Shown here in pieces: positions 1-5,942 of a DNA stretch of 7,315 bases (its first letter is position 1; each line of letters opens with the position of its first letter). The stretch covers positions 1 through 7,315 of the forward strand of contig JAZGBC010000132.1 in the NCBI GenBank assembly GCA_036444495.1, given 5' to 3'. The DNA comes from JAZGBC01 sp036444495 (GTDB lineage: Bacteria; Pseudomonadota; Alphaproteobacteria; Kiloniellales; J153). Under the pieces are notes generated by a model. It ran no database searches. It was given only the letters and a program-made list of their open reading frames with translations, and had not been told where the DNA came from. The position numbers and the translations under genes were made by a program.

Positions 1-298
1 CGAGCGGCGTGGAATCCTGGGCCGCGATGTGAATCCCGGCGCTGGCGTTGGTCGCGCCCGGCCCGCGCGTGACCATGCAGACGCCCGGCTTGCCGGTCAG
101 CTTGCCGTAGGCGTCCGCCATCATGGCGGCGCCGCCCTCCTGGCGGCAGGTGATATAGCGGACGGGCGCGTCGTGCAGGGCGTCGAGCACGGTCAGATAG
201 CTCTCGCCCGGCACGCCGAAGGCGAACTCGGTGCCGTGGATGCAGAGCTGATCCACCAGGATCTGCCCGCCGCTTCTCAGGTTGCCGCTTCTGCTCAT
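1..298 (-). CDS. Thiamine-diphosphate-dependent enzyme, acetolactate synthase-like (N-terminal fragment)
   Basis: Only the first 99 residues are present; the gene continues beyond the left edge. The start is ATG at 298, with a weak AGGA about 8 bases upstream. The fragment is the N-terminal pyrimidine-binding domain of the acetolactate synthase/benzoylformate decarboxylase superfamily. Visible motifs are GVPGESYL (28-35), RQEGGAAMMADAYG (52-65) with Glu54 at the place of the conserved glutamate that activates the cofactor, and VTRGPGATN (76-84). Members decarboxylate a 2-oxo acid and pass the carbanion to an acceptor, or carry out related C-C cleavage. The lone gene beside an aminotransferase, with no small regulatory subunit visible on this side, hints at a catabolic rather than a valine-biosynthetic enzyme. 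The family call is secure; the substrate is unknown because the FAD and C-terminal cofactor domains are missing from the window. Confidence 0.9.
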   Translation of the reverse strand, partial: MSRSGNLRSGGQILVDQLCIHGTEFAFGVPGESYLTVLDALHDAPVRYITCRQEGGAAMMADAYGKLTGKPGVCMVTRGPGATNASAGIHIAAQDSTPL

Positions 299-453
299 GC
301 CGCGTCCTGTCCGCAAACCAAATCGATTGCCTTGGGATCGTTCTTTTAGCGCCTGTGTCCGGGCTTGTCCCGCCCGCAGTTGGCCGCATCGGGGCTTGCC
401 GCTTGCCGATACGCCCGGCAACATCCGAGACCCGATCACGCGAAAGGTTCGTC
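299..453. promoter_or_regulatory. Divergent intergenic region with candidate operator
   Basis: This 155-base gap separates the divergently transcribed thiamine-diphosphate enzyme and aminotransferase, so it must hold both promoters. I see no convincing -35/-10 pair. Near the aminotransferase lie a tandem 7-base repeat (cttgccg at 395-401 and 402-408) and an inverted pair, ttgccg (403-408) and cggcaa (416-421), with a 7-base spacer. This could be a regulator site or a small leader hairpin. The aminotransferase ribosome binding site is the GAAAGG around 442-447. Confidence 0.35.
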
Positions 454-1728
454 ATGGCCAGCGCGACCCAGCGATCGCTCGCCGTCTTTCCGGCCGGCTC
501 CAACGGCGAGTTCGACCTGCCGGAAGAGCTTTCCATCGTCATCGCCCGTGGCGAGGGCTGCCGGCTGTGGGATTCCCAGGGGCGCGAGTTCCTGGATTTC
601 TCCATGGGCTGGGGCTCGGTCCTCGTTGGCCACGCGCGGCCCGAGGTGGTGGCGGCGGTCAGCGCCCAGGCGCCCATGGGGTCCAACTACGCCTATGTGA
701 CGGAGCAGTCGCTGGCGCTGGCCGAGGAGATCCTGCGCCTCTCGCCGGCCTGCGAAAGGTTGCGCTTCTGCGCCTCGGGCACCGAGGCCACCATGTACTG
801 CCAGCGCCTGGCGCGCGCCCATACGGGCAAGCCGAAGATCCTGAAGTTCGAGGGCGCCTATCACGGCGCCAACGAGGTGGGCGTCACAAGCCTGTTCCCG
901 AGCGATCCGCCGGACTTCCCCGAGCCCGACCCCACCGGCGGCGGTATCGCCCACATGGTCAAGCGCGACGTGCTGGTGGCGCCCTACAACGACCTGGCGG
1001 CGACGCGCGCGATCATCGCCGAGCACAGGCAAGAGATCGCCGGGGTCATCGTCGAGCCGTTGCAGCGCTGCACGCCGCCCGAAGAGGGGTTCCTGGAGGG
1101 CCTGCGCGCGGCAGCCACGGAGGCGGGCGTGCTGCTGATTTACGACGAGGTCGTGACCGGCTTCCGCCTCGCCTACGGCGGGGCGATAGCCTACTACGGC
1201 GTGGTGCCGGACCTCGTGGCCTACGGCAAGGCGCTGGGCGGCGGCTATCCCATCGGCGCTTTCGGGGGGCTACGCGAGATCATGGAGATCGTGCGCGAGG
1301 AGCGTTTGGGGGACCCGGATTACGTCTGGGTCGCCTCCACGCTCGGCGGCAATCCCGTCTCCACGGCGGCGGCCACCGCGGCGCTCGGTGTCTTCCGCCA
1401 GCCCGGCACCTACGAGCGGCTGCACGGGCTCGGCCATTACCTGCGCGAGGGCCTGCGCGGGCGCCTGCGCGAGCGCCAGGTGACCGCCCAGGTGATCGGC
1501 GACGGGCCGCTGGCCCAGGTGGTGTTCTCCGGCGAGCCGGTGCGCGATTACCGCTCGACCCAGAAGGGCGACAAGGCCAAGGGACGCGCGCTCATGCTGG
1601 GCCTGTTCCGGCGCGGCGTCTTCCTCAATCCCATGGGCACCAAGCTGTATCTCTCGCTCGCGCACGACGAGGCCGTGTGCGACGATTTCCTGACGCGCTT
1701 CGACGCGGCGCTCGAAGAGGCCGTGTGA
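454..1728 (+). CDS. Class III PLP-dependent aminotransferase, glutamate-1-semialdehyde aminomutase-like
   Basis: The 424-residue product has the length and motifs of the glutamate-1-semialdehyde 2,1-aminomutase branch of class III aminotransferases. CASGTEAT (106-113) is the cofactor-phosphate loop, and FEGAYHG (132-138) supplies the ring-stacking aromatic. Glu201 lies in VEPL, Asp231 in DEVVTGFR is the residue expected to pair with the pyridine nitrogen, Lys259 in YGKALGGGYPIGAFGG is the predicted Schiff-base lysine, and Thr296 in STLGGNP is the partner-subunit phosphate contact. All key catalytic residues are present. I chose the ATG at 454 because GAAAGG sits just upstream; the frame stays open to a GTG at 355, which would add 33 residues that do not look like this family. 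The context, divergent from a thiamine-diphosphate enzyme and convergent with an FAD 2-hydroxy-acid dehydrogenase, favours a catabolic transaminase over the haem-pathway HemL. The substrate cannot be assigned. Confidence 0.9.
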   Translation: MASATQRSLAVFPAGSNGEFDLPEELSIVIARGEGCRLWDSQGREFLDFSMGWGSVLVGHARPEVVAAVSAQAPMGSNYAYVTEQSLALAEEILRLSPACERLRFCASGTEATMYCQRLARAHTGKPKILKFEGAYHGANEVGVTSLFPSDPPDFPEPDPTGGGIAHMVKRDVLVAPYNDLAATRAIIAEHRQEIAGVIVEPLQRCTPPEEGFLEGLRAAATEAGVLLIYDEVVTGFRLAYGGAIAYYGVVPDLVAYGKALGGGYPIGAFGGLREIMEIVREERLGDPDYVWVASTLGGNPVSTAAATAALGVFRQPGTYERLHGLGHYLREGLRGRLRERQVTAQVIGDGPLAQVVFSGEPVRDYRSTQKGDKAKGRALMLGLFRRGVFLNPMGTKLYLSLAHDEAVCDDFLTRFDAALEEAV

Positions 1729-1742
1729 GTGTTGGGCGGCAG

Positions 1743-1850
1743 CCCCCTCACCCAGCTCCGGCTAAGGCTCGGCTGTAAGCCTCGCCAAGCCTTTGCAACC
1801 CTCTCCCTGGGGAGAGGGAAGAGGGAGCGTAGCGACCGAGGGTGAGGGGG
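1743..1850. repeat. Intergenic palindromic repeat between convergent genes
   Basis: An 11-base arm, ccccctcaccc (1743-1753), is exactly repeated in inverted form at 1840-1850. Nested inside is a 9-bp stem, ccctctccc (1799-1807) with gggagaggg (1810-1818). The left half also carries imperfect short repeats of ggctaagg/aagcctcgcc type. The architecture resembles the REP-like interspersed elements common between genes in GC-rich alphaproteobacteria. It fills most of the 155-base gap between two convergent stop codons, so it may also act as a two-way transcription terminator or mRNA end protector. No long T tract follows either arm, so classical intrinsic termination is not evident. Confidence 0.75.
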
Positions 1851-1883
1851 ACTGCCGACGCGTAAAACTAAACGGAGAATGCT

Positions 1884-3335
1884 CTAGGACTCGAAATCCG
1901 GCACCACCTTGCCCGGGTTCATGATGTTCTCCGGGTCGAGCGCGCGTTTCACCCGCTGCATCAGTTCGATCTCGATGGCCGATTTGTAGTGGACGTTCTC
2001 TTCGAGCTTCAGGCGCCCGATGCCGTGCTCGGCGCTGATCGAACCGCCCAGGCCCATCACGATGTCGTACACGATCCGGTTCACCTCGTCCCAGCGCGCC
2101 AGATAGGCCTCGGGGTCCGCGCCTTCCGGCTGGGTCAGGTTGAAGTGGATGTTGCCGTCGCCCAGGTGGCCGAAGACGATCGGGCGGATGCCGGGGATCA
2201 GCGCCTCGACCGCCGCGCTGGCGCGGGCGACGAACTCGGCCACGGCCGAGATGGGCACGGCGATGTCCTGCTTGATGGAGGCGCCCTCGAACTTCTGGCT
2301 CTCGACGATGCCCTCGCGCGCCTGCCACAGGGCGGCGGCCTGGGCCTCGCTGGCGGCGATGGCTGCGTCGCGCACCAGGCCGTCGCCGTGGGCCGTGGCG
2401 AGGGTGGCTTCGAGCGCGGCCTTGAGCCCGCTCTGCGCCGCGCCGCTCCAGAGCTCCACCAGGACGTACCAGACGTGCGGCTCCGACAGGGGGTCCTGGA
2501 CGCCGGGCACGTGCTTCATGCCGAACTCGATGCCCCGGCGTGGGATCAGCTCGAAACTGGTCAGGGTCTCGCCGACCGCCGCGCGCAGGCGCCCCAGAAG
2601 GTCCACCGCCGCCGGCACGCCGGCCACGGCGGCAAACGCGGTTATCGTCTCCCTGGGCCGGGGGAAGAGGCGCAGCACCGCGGCGGTGATGATGCCAAGC
2701 GTGCCCTCCGCGCCGATGAAAAGCTGCTTCAGGTCATAGCCCGTGTTGTCCTTGCGCAAAGACCGCAGGCCGTCCCAGACCCGGCCGTCGGCTAGAACGA
2801 CCTCAAGGCCCAGCACCAGATCGCGGGCGTTGCCATAGCGCAGCACCTGGATGCCGCCGGCGTTGGTCGAGAGGTTGCCGCCGATCTGGCAGCTGCCCTG
2901 CGCGGTCAGGCTCAAGGGAAACAACCGGCCGGCCGCCTCGGCGGCTTCCTGGACCGCTTGCAGGATGCAGCCGGCCTCCACTGTGATGGTGTCGTTCGCC
3001 GCGTCGAGGGCGCGGATGCGGTTCATGCGCCCCAGGTTGACGACGATGGACTCTCCGTCCTCGGAAGGAATGCCGCCGGCGACCAGCCCCGTGTTGCCGC
3101 CTTGGGGCACGATGGCCACGCCGGCCGCGGCGCAGAGCTCGACTACCTGGGCCACCTCTTGCGTCGAGGCCGGCTTGACGATGCAAGGTGCTGTGCCCTG
3201 GAAGCGTCCGCGCCGGTCCTCCAGATGCGGCGCCATGTCGTGCGCGTCGGTGACCAGGCCCTTGGCGCCCACCACGGCTTCGAGCCGGCCGATCAGCTCG
3301 GCCATGCGGTCGCTTTTGCGGCGGGCCTCGGACAT
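1884..3335 (-). CDS. FAD-linked 2-hydroxy-acid dehydrogenase (GlcD / D-2-hydroxyglutarate dehydrogenase type)
   Basis: The 483-residue product has the PCMH-type FAD-binding domain (about 45-225) followed by the FAD-oxidase C-terminal domain (about 230-478). Visible FAD-site motifs are VPQGGNTGLVAGG (76-88), GSCQIGGNLSTNAGG (147-161) and IGAEGTLGIIT (207-217). The C-terminal metal and substrate site is intact: His390 and His397 in GHLGDGNIH, then Glu436 and His437 in AEHGIGRLK. Members oxidise D-2-hydroxy acids such as D-lactate, glycolate or D-2-hydroxyglutarate and pass electrons to a carrier such as ETF or the quinone pool. No signal peptide or membrane segment is seen, so it is probably cytoplasmic or peripheral. 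The ATG at 3335 lacks a clear ribosome binding site; Met11 is an alternative start. No GlcE or GlcF partner lies beside it, which favours a single-subunit D-lactate or D-2-hydroxyglutarate type, but the substrate is inferred only at family level. Confidence 0.92.
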   Translation of the reverse strand: MSEARRKSDRMAELIGRLEAVVGAKGLVTDAHDMAPHLEDRRGRFQGTAPCIVKPASTQEVAQVVELCAAAGVAIVPQGGNTGLVAGGIPSEDGESIVVNLGRMNRIRALDAANDTITVEAGCILQAVQEAAEAAGRLFPLSLTAQGSCQIGGNLSTNAGGIQVLRYGNARDLVLGLEVVLADGRVWDGLRSLRKDNTGYDLKQLFIGAEGTLGIITAAVLRLFPRPRETITAFAAVAGVPAAVDLLGRLRAAVGETLTSFELIPRRGIEFGMKHVPGVQDPLSEPHVWYVLVELWSGAAQSGLKAALEATLATAHGDGLVRDAAIAASEAQAAALWQAREGIVESQKFEGASIKQDIAVPISAVAEFVARASAAVEALIPGIRPIVFGHLGDGNIHFNLTQPEGADPEAYLARWDEVNRIVYDIVMGLGGSISAEHGIGRLKLEENVHYKSAIEIELMQRVKRALDPENIMNPGKVVPDFES

Positions 3336-3542
3336 GGCGCCAAGATAGTGCCTGGGAGGGGGCAGCGCTAGGGCCGGCCGTGGGCTCTTTACCGCTTGTA
3401 AATCTCATTACCCTCTTAATGGAAATTGGCATCACGCCTAATAGTCGCCTGCAGTTTTGTAAGGGGCTTGAATTACAGGAAGTGGTGGACCCCCAGGGAT
3501 ACACGGCTGCCCGTAACGCCCTGGTAACTTGGAGGAAAAGCA
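3336..3542. promoter_or_regulatory. Divergent intergenic region, AT-richer, leader of the pentapeptide-repeat gene
   Basis: This 207-base gap lies between the start codons of the FAD dehydrogenase and the pentapeptide-repeat gene. From about 3390 the base composition becomes visibly richer in A and T than the flanking genes, fitting promoter DNA or newly acquired DNA. No -35/-10 pair with good spacing was found. The last 50 bases contain a two-tiered hairpin (3493-3524) and a strong ribosome binding site (3531-3535), listed separately. Confidence 0.4.
3493..3524 (+). promoter_or_regulatory. Leader hairpin upstream of the pentapeptide-repeat gene
   Basis: The outer stem is ccaggg (3493-3498) with ccctgg (3519-3524). 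The inner stem is acgg (3503-3506) with ccgt (3511-3514), closed by the tetraloop ctgc, and a 4-by-4 internal loop separates the two stems. The structure ends 6 bases before the GGAGG ribosome binding site, so it could affect translation or mRNA stability. It could also be a DNA operator. No T tract follows, so it is not a standard terminator. Confidence 0.4.
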
Positions 3543-3545
3543 TTG
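3531..3545 (+). promoter_or_regulatory. Strong ribosome binding site deciding a TTG start
   Basis: GGAGG at 3531-3535 is followed by 7 bases and then TTG at 3543, with a second in-frame TTG at 3546. The near-ideal spacing selects the rare TTG start over the first in-frame ATG at 3639, which would remove 32 residues and has no comparable site. Confidence 0.75.
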
Positions 3546-4271
3546 TTGTCCGAATCCGTGCCCAAGAGGTCATACCTTTACGCGGTTAAGCTATCGTCCG
3601 AGACGCCCGTTGTGACCGGCCAGTTCGAGGCCGAAGACATGGAAATGGTCCGCGTCAGCCTGACTAAACTACTCGGTTGCCGCCGCCTCCCCAAAAAAAC
3701 CATCATCATGGATAAGGCGGACGTCGATGAGGAAGGCGAAGAGGCCTGGCAATACGTTCGCATGATGCTCGGTGAGCCTGTTCGGCGTGCCGAGGAACGC
3801 GAGTCCCCCCTGCGCCCGGGCCGTGATCTCCGCAAGCCCACCGAACGCAGTGGCCCGGTCGAAAATGTGCATCCGAATTGGAGCCACGTTCTCCGCATCC
3901 TGACCCTTCATGATGAATGGCTGCGCGATCCCGGTACGGGGAAACGGGCCCATCTTACGGGGATGAATCTGACCGGTATCGACCTAAGCGGCCGCGAGTT
4001 GAGTCAAGCCAACCTATCCCACACCGATCTCTCGGGGGCCGACCTCAGAGGGGCGATCATGACTGGTGTCAACTTGGCCGGGGCTAACCTGCGCGGCGCA
4101 AACTTGCAGGGTGCCAATCTCGAAGATGCCGACCTCAGCGAGGCCGATCTACGCGACACCGTGTTGCTCGATGCTAACTTGAAGGGGACCGACCTATGGC
4201 GGACCAACATCAAGGGTATCGTCATCAAGGCGCAGGCCCTGCATAAGGCGTTCGAGTGCCGTACCAAGTGA
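3543..4271 (+). CDS. Pentapeptide-repeat protein with uncharacterised N-terminal region
   Basis: The product is 242 residues, starting at TTG behind a strong GGAGG. Residues 136-225 are 18 uninterrupted pentapeptides of A(D/N)LxG type, for example ANLRG, ANLQG and ADLSE. The family folds as a right-handed quadrilateral beta-helix; at four pentapeptides per turn this gives about 4.5 turns. A segment resembling the entry of many such proteins (LHDEWLRDPGTGKRAHLTG, 122-140) leads in. Residues 1-80 form an apparent separate domain with an acidic patch near 57-67 that I do not recognise. Residues 81-108 are a charged, probably flexible linker. No signal peptide or membrane segment is seen, so a cytoplasmic protein is likely. 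Known pentapeptide proteins range from DNA-gyrase-protecting Qnr/MfpA to scaffolds of unknown role; the helix here is shorter than in Qnr, so that role is not supported. Function is unknown. Confidence 0.88.
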   Translation: MLSESVPKRSYLYAVKLSSETPVVTGQFEAEDMEMVRVSLTKLLGCRRLPKKTIIMDKADVDEEGEEAWQYVRMMLGEPVRRAEERESPLRPGRDLRKPTERSGPVENVHPNWSHVLRILTLHDEWLRDPGTGKRAHLTGMNLTGIDLSGRELSQANLSHTDLSGADLRGAIMTGVNLAGANLRGANLQGANLEDADLSEADLRDTVLLDANLKGTDLWRTNIKGIVIKAQALHKAFECRTK

Positions 4272-4361
4272 TGCTGGCGGGCCTTTAACAAATCGCGCCA
4301 AGCGGGTGACGGCTTCGACCTCTGGCATCGCGAACTTCTATGGCTATAGGCAGACCTAGTA

Positions 4362-4431
4362 GCCGCCGCCAACCGGCGGCCGGTTTCATGCTCCAAGCCG
4401 TCATTTGACGCCGTTTTGCGCTTTCAGCGCA
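4362..4431. terminator. Cluster of three hairpins between convergent genes, possible bidirectional terminator
   Basis: Three short inverted repeats lie in the 196-base gap between the stop codons of the pentapeptide-repeat gene and tsaC. They are gccgccg/cggcggc (4362-4368, 4374-4380), cgtca/tgacg (4399-4403, 4406-4410) and tgcgct/agcgca (4417-4422, 4426-4431). The first is followed on the plus strand by only three T residues, within cggttt, so intrinsic termination would be weak. An alternative stem, aaccgg/ccggtt (4371-4376, 4380-4385), competes with the first. The position suits transcript ends from both sides. Confidence 0.4.
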
Positions 4432-4467
4432 TCGAAGTTCAAACTCAGACACTAGCCAGCGGAGGCG

Positions 4468-5448
4468 TTAATCCCCGCGCGGGCTCGCGGCGCGGCGCAG
4501 GCGGTCGTTGATCGCCGCCCCCAGGCCGTCTTCGGGGATGGGCATGACCGCGATGGCGGCGAATTCGGGCCTATCGAGCGCATGCAGCGCGGCGAAGAGC
4601 CCGGCCGCGGCCTCCGTGAGGTCGCCGGCTTCGCTCAGATTGACGGTTTCCGCCGCCCCCGGCAGGGGATCGGGCCCGAAGGCGACGAGAGCCTCGTCCG
4701 ATGCCACGTCCCGCGCCTCCAGGCGCAGGGGGCGGCTGGGCGCGTAGTGGGTGGCGAGCATGCCGGGCGACTTGATCTCCGTATCCTCGTCCGCGTGCGC
4801 CAACGGCCCCACGACGGATTCCAACTCTTCCGCCGTCACCCCGCCGGGACGCAGGAGGGCGGGTGTTTCCCTACTCAAGTCGAGCACCGTGGATTCCAGA
4901 CCCACCGGGCAGGGCCCCCCGTCGAGGATGAGCGGCACCTTGGCACCGAGAGATGCGGCGACGTGGGCGGCCGTGGTCGGGCTGACGACGCCCGAAGCAT
5001 TGGCGCTGGGCGCCGCGAGCGGCAAGCCGGCCACCTCCATGAGCGTCTGGCCGACGGCATGCCTCGGCACGCGCACGGCCAGCGTTTCGAGCCCGGCGCT
5101 GCACAAGAGCGAGATGCGGCAGTCGGGCGCGCGCGGCAGCACCAGGGTGAGCGGCCCGGGCCAGAAGCGATCGGTGAGCGCGCGCGCGCGCGCGTCGAAG
5201 ACGACCTCGGTTGCCGCGGCGTCCGCGTCGGGGAAATGCACGATCAGCGGATTGAAACGCGGCCGGTCCTTGGCCTCGAAGATGGCGGCTACCGCGTGGT
5301 CGTTGGTCGCATCCGCGCCGAGGCCGTAGACCGTCTCGGTGGGGAAGGCGACAAGGCCGCCGGCGCGTAAGATTTCCGCGGCCTCGGCGTCGGCCGTGGC
5401 GTCGGGCGCGCAGACGCGCGCAGCCGCAACTTGCGTGCTGTCGCTCAT
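4468..5448 (-). CDS. tsaC: L-threonylcarbamoyladenylate synthase (TsaC/Sua5, long two-domain form)
   Basis: This cytoplasmic enzyme makes threonylcarbamoyl-AMP from threonine, bicarbonate and ATP, the first step of the t6A modification at position 37 of ANN-decoding tRNAs; TsaD with TsaB and TsaE then transfers the group. The 326-residue product has an N-terminal YrdC domain (about 18-205) with FPTETVYGLGADA (35-47), KDRPRFNPLIVHF (60-72) holding the conserved Lys60, Arg62 and Asn66, PSANASGVVSPT (147-158) and GLESTVLDL (183-191). The linker motif SPGMLATHYAPSRP (227-240) leads to a Sua5-type C-terminal domain (about 243-318). The linker is known in Sua5 proteins to cover the active site. Length and motifs distinguish it from the single-domain TsaC/YrdC of enterobacteria. 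The ATG at 5448 has no clear ribosome binding site and directly abuts a 7-bp inverted repeat. All expected catalytic residues are present. Confidence 0.96.
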   Translation of the reverse strand: MSDSTQVAAARVCAPDATADAEAAEILRAGGLVAFPTETVYGLGADATNDHAVAAIFEAKDRPRFNPLIVHFPDADAAATEVVFDARARALTDRFWPGPLTLVLPRAPDCRISLLCSAGLETLAVRVPRHAVGQTLMEVAGLPLAAPSANASGVVSPTTAAHVAASLGAKVPLILDGGPCPVGLESTVLDLSRETPALLRPGGVTAEELESVVGPLAHADEDTEIKSPGMLATHYAPSRPLRLEARDVASDEALVAFGPDPLPGAAETVNLSEAGDLTEAAAGLFAALHALDRPEFAAIAVMPIPEDGLGAAINDRLRRAASPRGD

Positions 5449-5475
5449 GGCGGCTCAGTTTAATGGAAAGCCGCC
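5449..5475 (-). promoter_or_regulatory. tsaC: Inverted repeat directly abutting the tsaC start codon
   Basis: Read on the coding strand, ggcggct (5475-5469) and agccgcc (5455-5449) form a perfect 7-bp inverted repeat with a 13-base AT-rich loop, and the next three bases are the ATG. In mRNA this hairpin would occupy the place of the ribosome binding site, and no Shine-Dalgarno sequence is otherwise evident. It may be a translational control hairpin, a protein-binding operator or chance. Confidence 0.4.
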
Positions 5476-5506
5476 GGACTGTTCCGTAAAATCGTGAGTC
5501 GGGCTT

Positions 5507-5637
5507 CATGCTTCGACAAGCTCAGCATGAGGGTGATTCTTAAAAGGCCCTCACCCTGAGCCTCCTCATCCCGAGCCTGTCGAGGGACGAAGGGTGCGCC
5601 TCCTCAGCACGAGGTTGGCTTGCTCAGGACGAGGGAA
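5507..5637. repeat. Degenerate REP-like palindromic repeat cluster
   Basis: The left unit, cttcgacaagctcagcatga (5511-5530), faces a right-hand partner ending in gagcctgtcgaggg (5572-5585). This is the tcgacaagctcag...ctgagcctgtcga pattern I recognise as a recurring intergenic repeat in proteobacterial genomes. Internal pairs are catgct/agcatg (5507-5512, 5524-5529), agggtga/tcaccct (5530-5536, 5551-5557) and cgaca/tgtcg (5514-5518, 5578-5582). The right side has diverged or duplicated: cctcctca occurs at 5561-5568 and again at 5599-5606, and gacgag-type half-units continue to about 5637. It lies upstream of tsaC and outside any gene. Confidence 0.7.
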
Positions 5638-5942
5638 CGGCGTCTCAAAGGACGAGGCGAGGAGCCGTAATAATGCCAGGAGCTACCACTACGGGCAGCT
5701 CCTGGACTTCAGCTCTCTTGATATCCGGCGCCATCCCACTCGCGATGATGAGATGCACACGGGAGTCACCGCACAGGCATTGCGGCGGCTAAATCGTCAC
5801 CGGTTTGCACCGGCCACGTGAGGAAAATTCTGCGCCACCTTTTTTTTGCGGTCAAGCGAAGAACGCCGCTTTGCGGGTACACCGAGTGGTTTTCTCTATT
5901 GGGTGTGTCGCGCGGGAGTCATGCCGCGCAGGGCCCCACGTA

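Noticed and set aside
282..1778. Long plus-strand open frame overlapping the aminotransferase
   Set aside because: It is a shifted frame of the aminotransferase gene, very rich in Arg, Gly and Pro as expected for an out-of-frame reading of GC-rich DNA. The aminotransferase frame carries all family motifs.
1989..2795. Plus-strand open frames opposite the FAD dehydrogenase
   Set aside because: These are antisense readings of a gene with complete FAD and metal-site motifs; no ribosome binding site or recognisable domain was seen.
3396..3416. ttgtaa followed by taatgg as a promoter for the pentapeptide gene
   Set aside because: The spacer is about 15 bases and the -10 match is poor, so it does not stand out from AT-richer background.
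3380..3589. Possible 69-residue plus-strand gene before the pentapeptide gene
   Set aside because: It has a GTG start without a ribosome binding site and no recognisable motif, and it overlaps the better supported pentapeptide start by 47 bases in another frame.
3543..4271. Qnr/MfpA-type gyrase-protecting function for the pentapeptide protein
   Set aside because: Those proteins consist almost entirely of about eight helical turns and dimerise through a C-terminal helix pair. Here there are only about 4.5 turns plus an unrelated N-terminal region.
5840..5847. T8 run as an intrinsic terminator
   Set aside because: No stable hairpin ends just before it. The nearest stem (ccggt/accgg, around 5800-5815) is over 20 bases away and no gene ends upstream on that strand.
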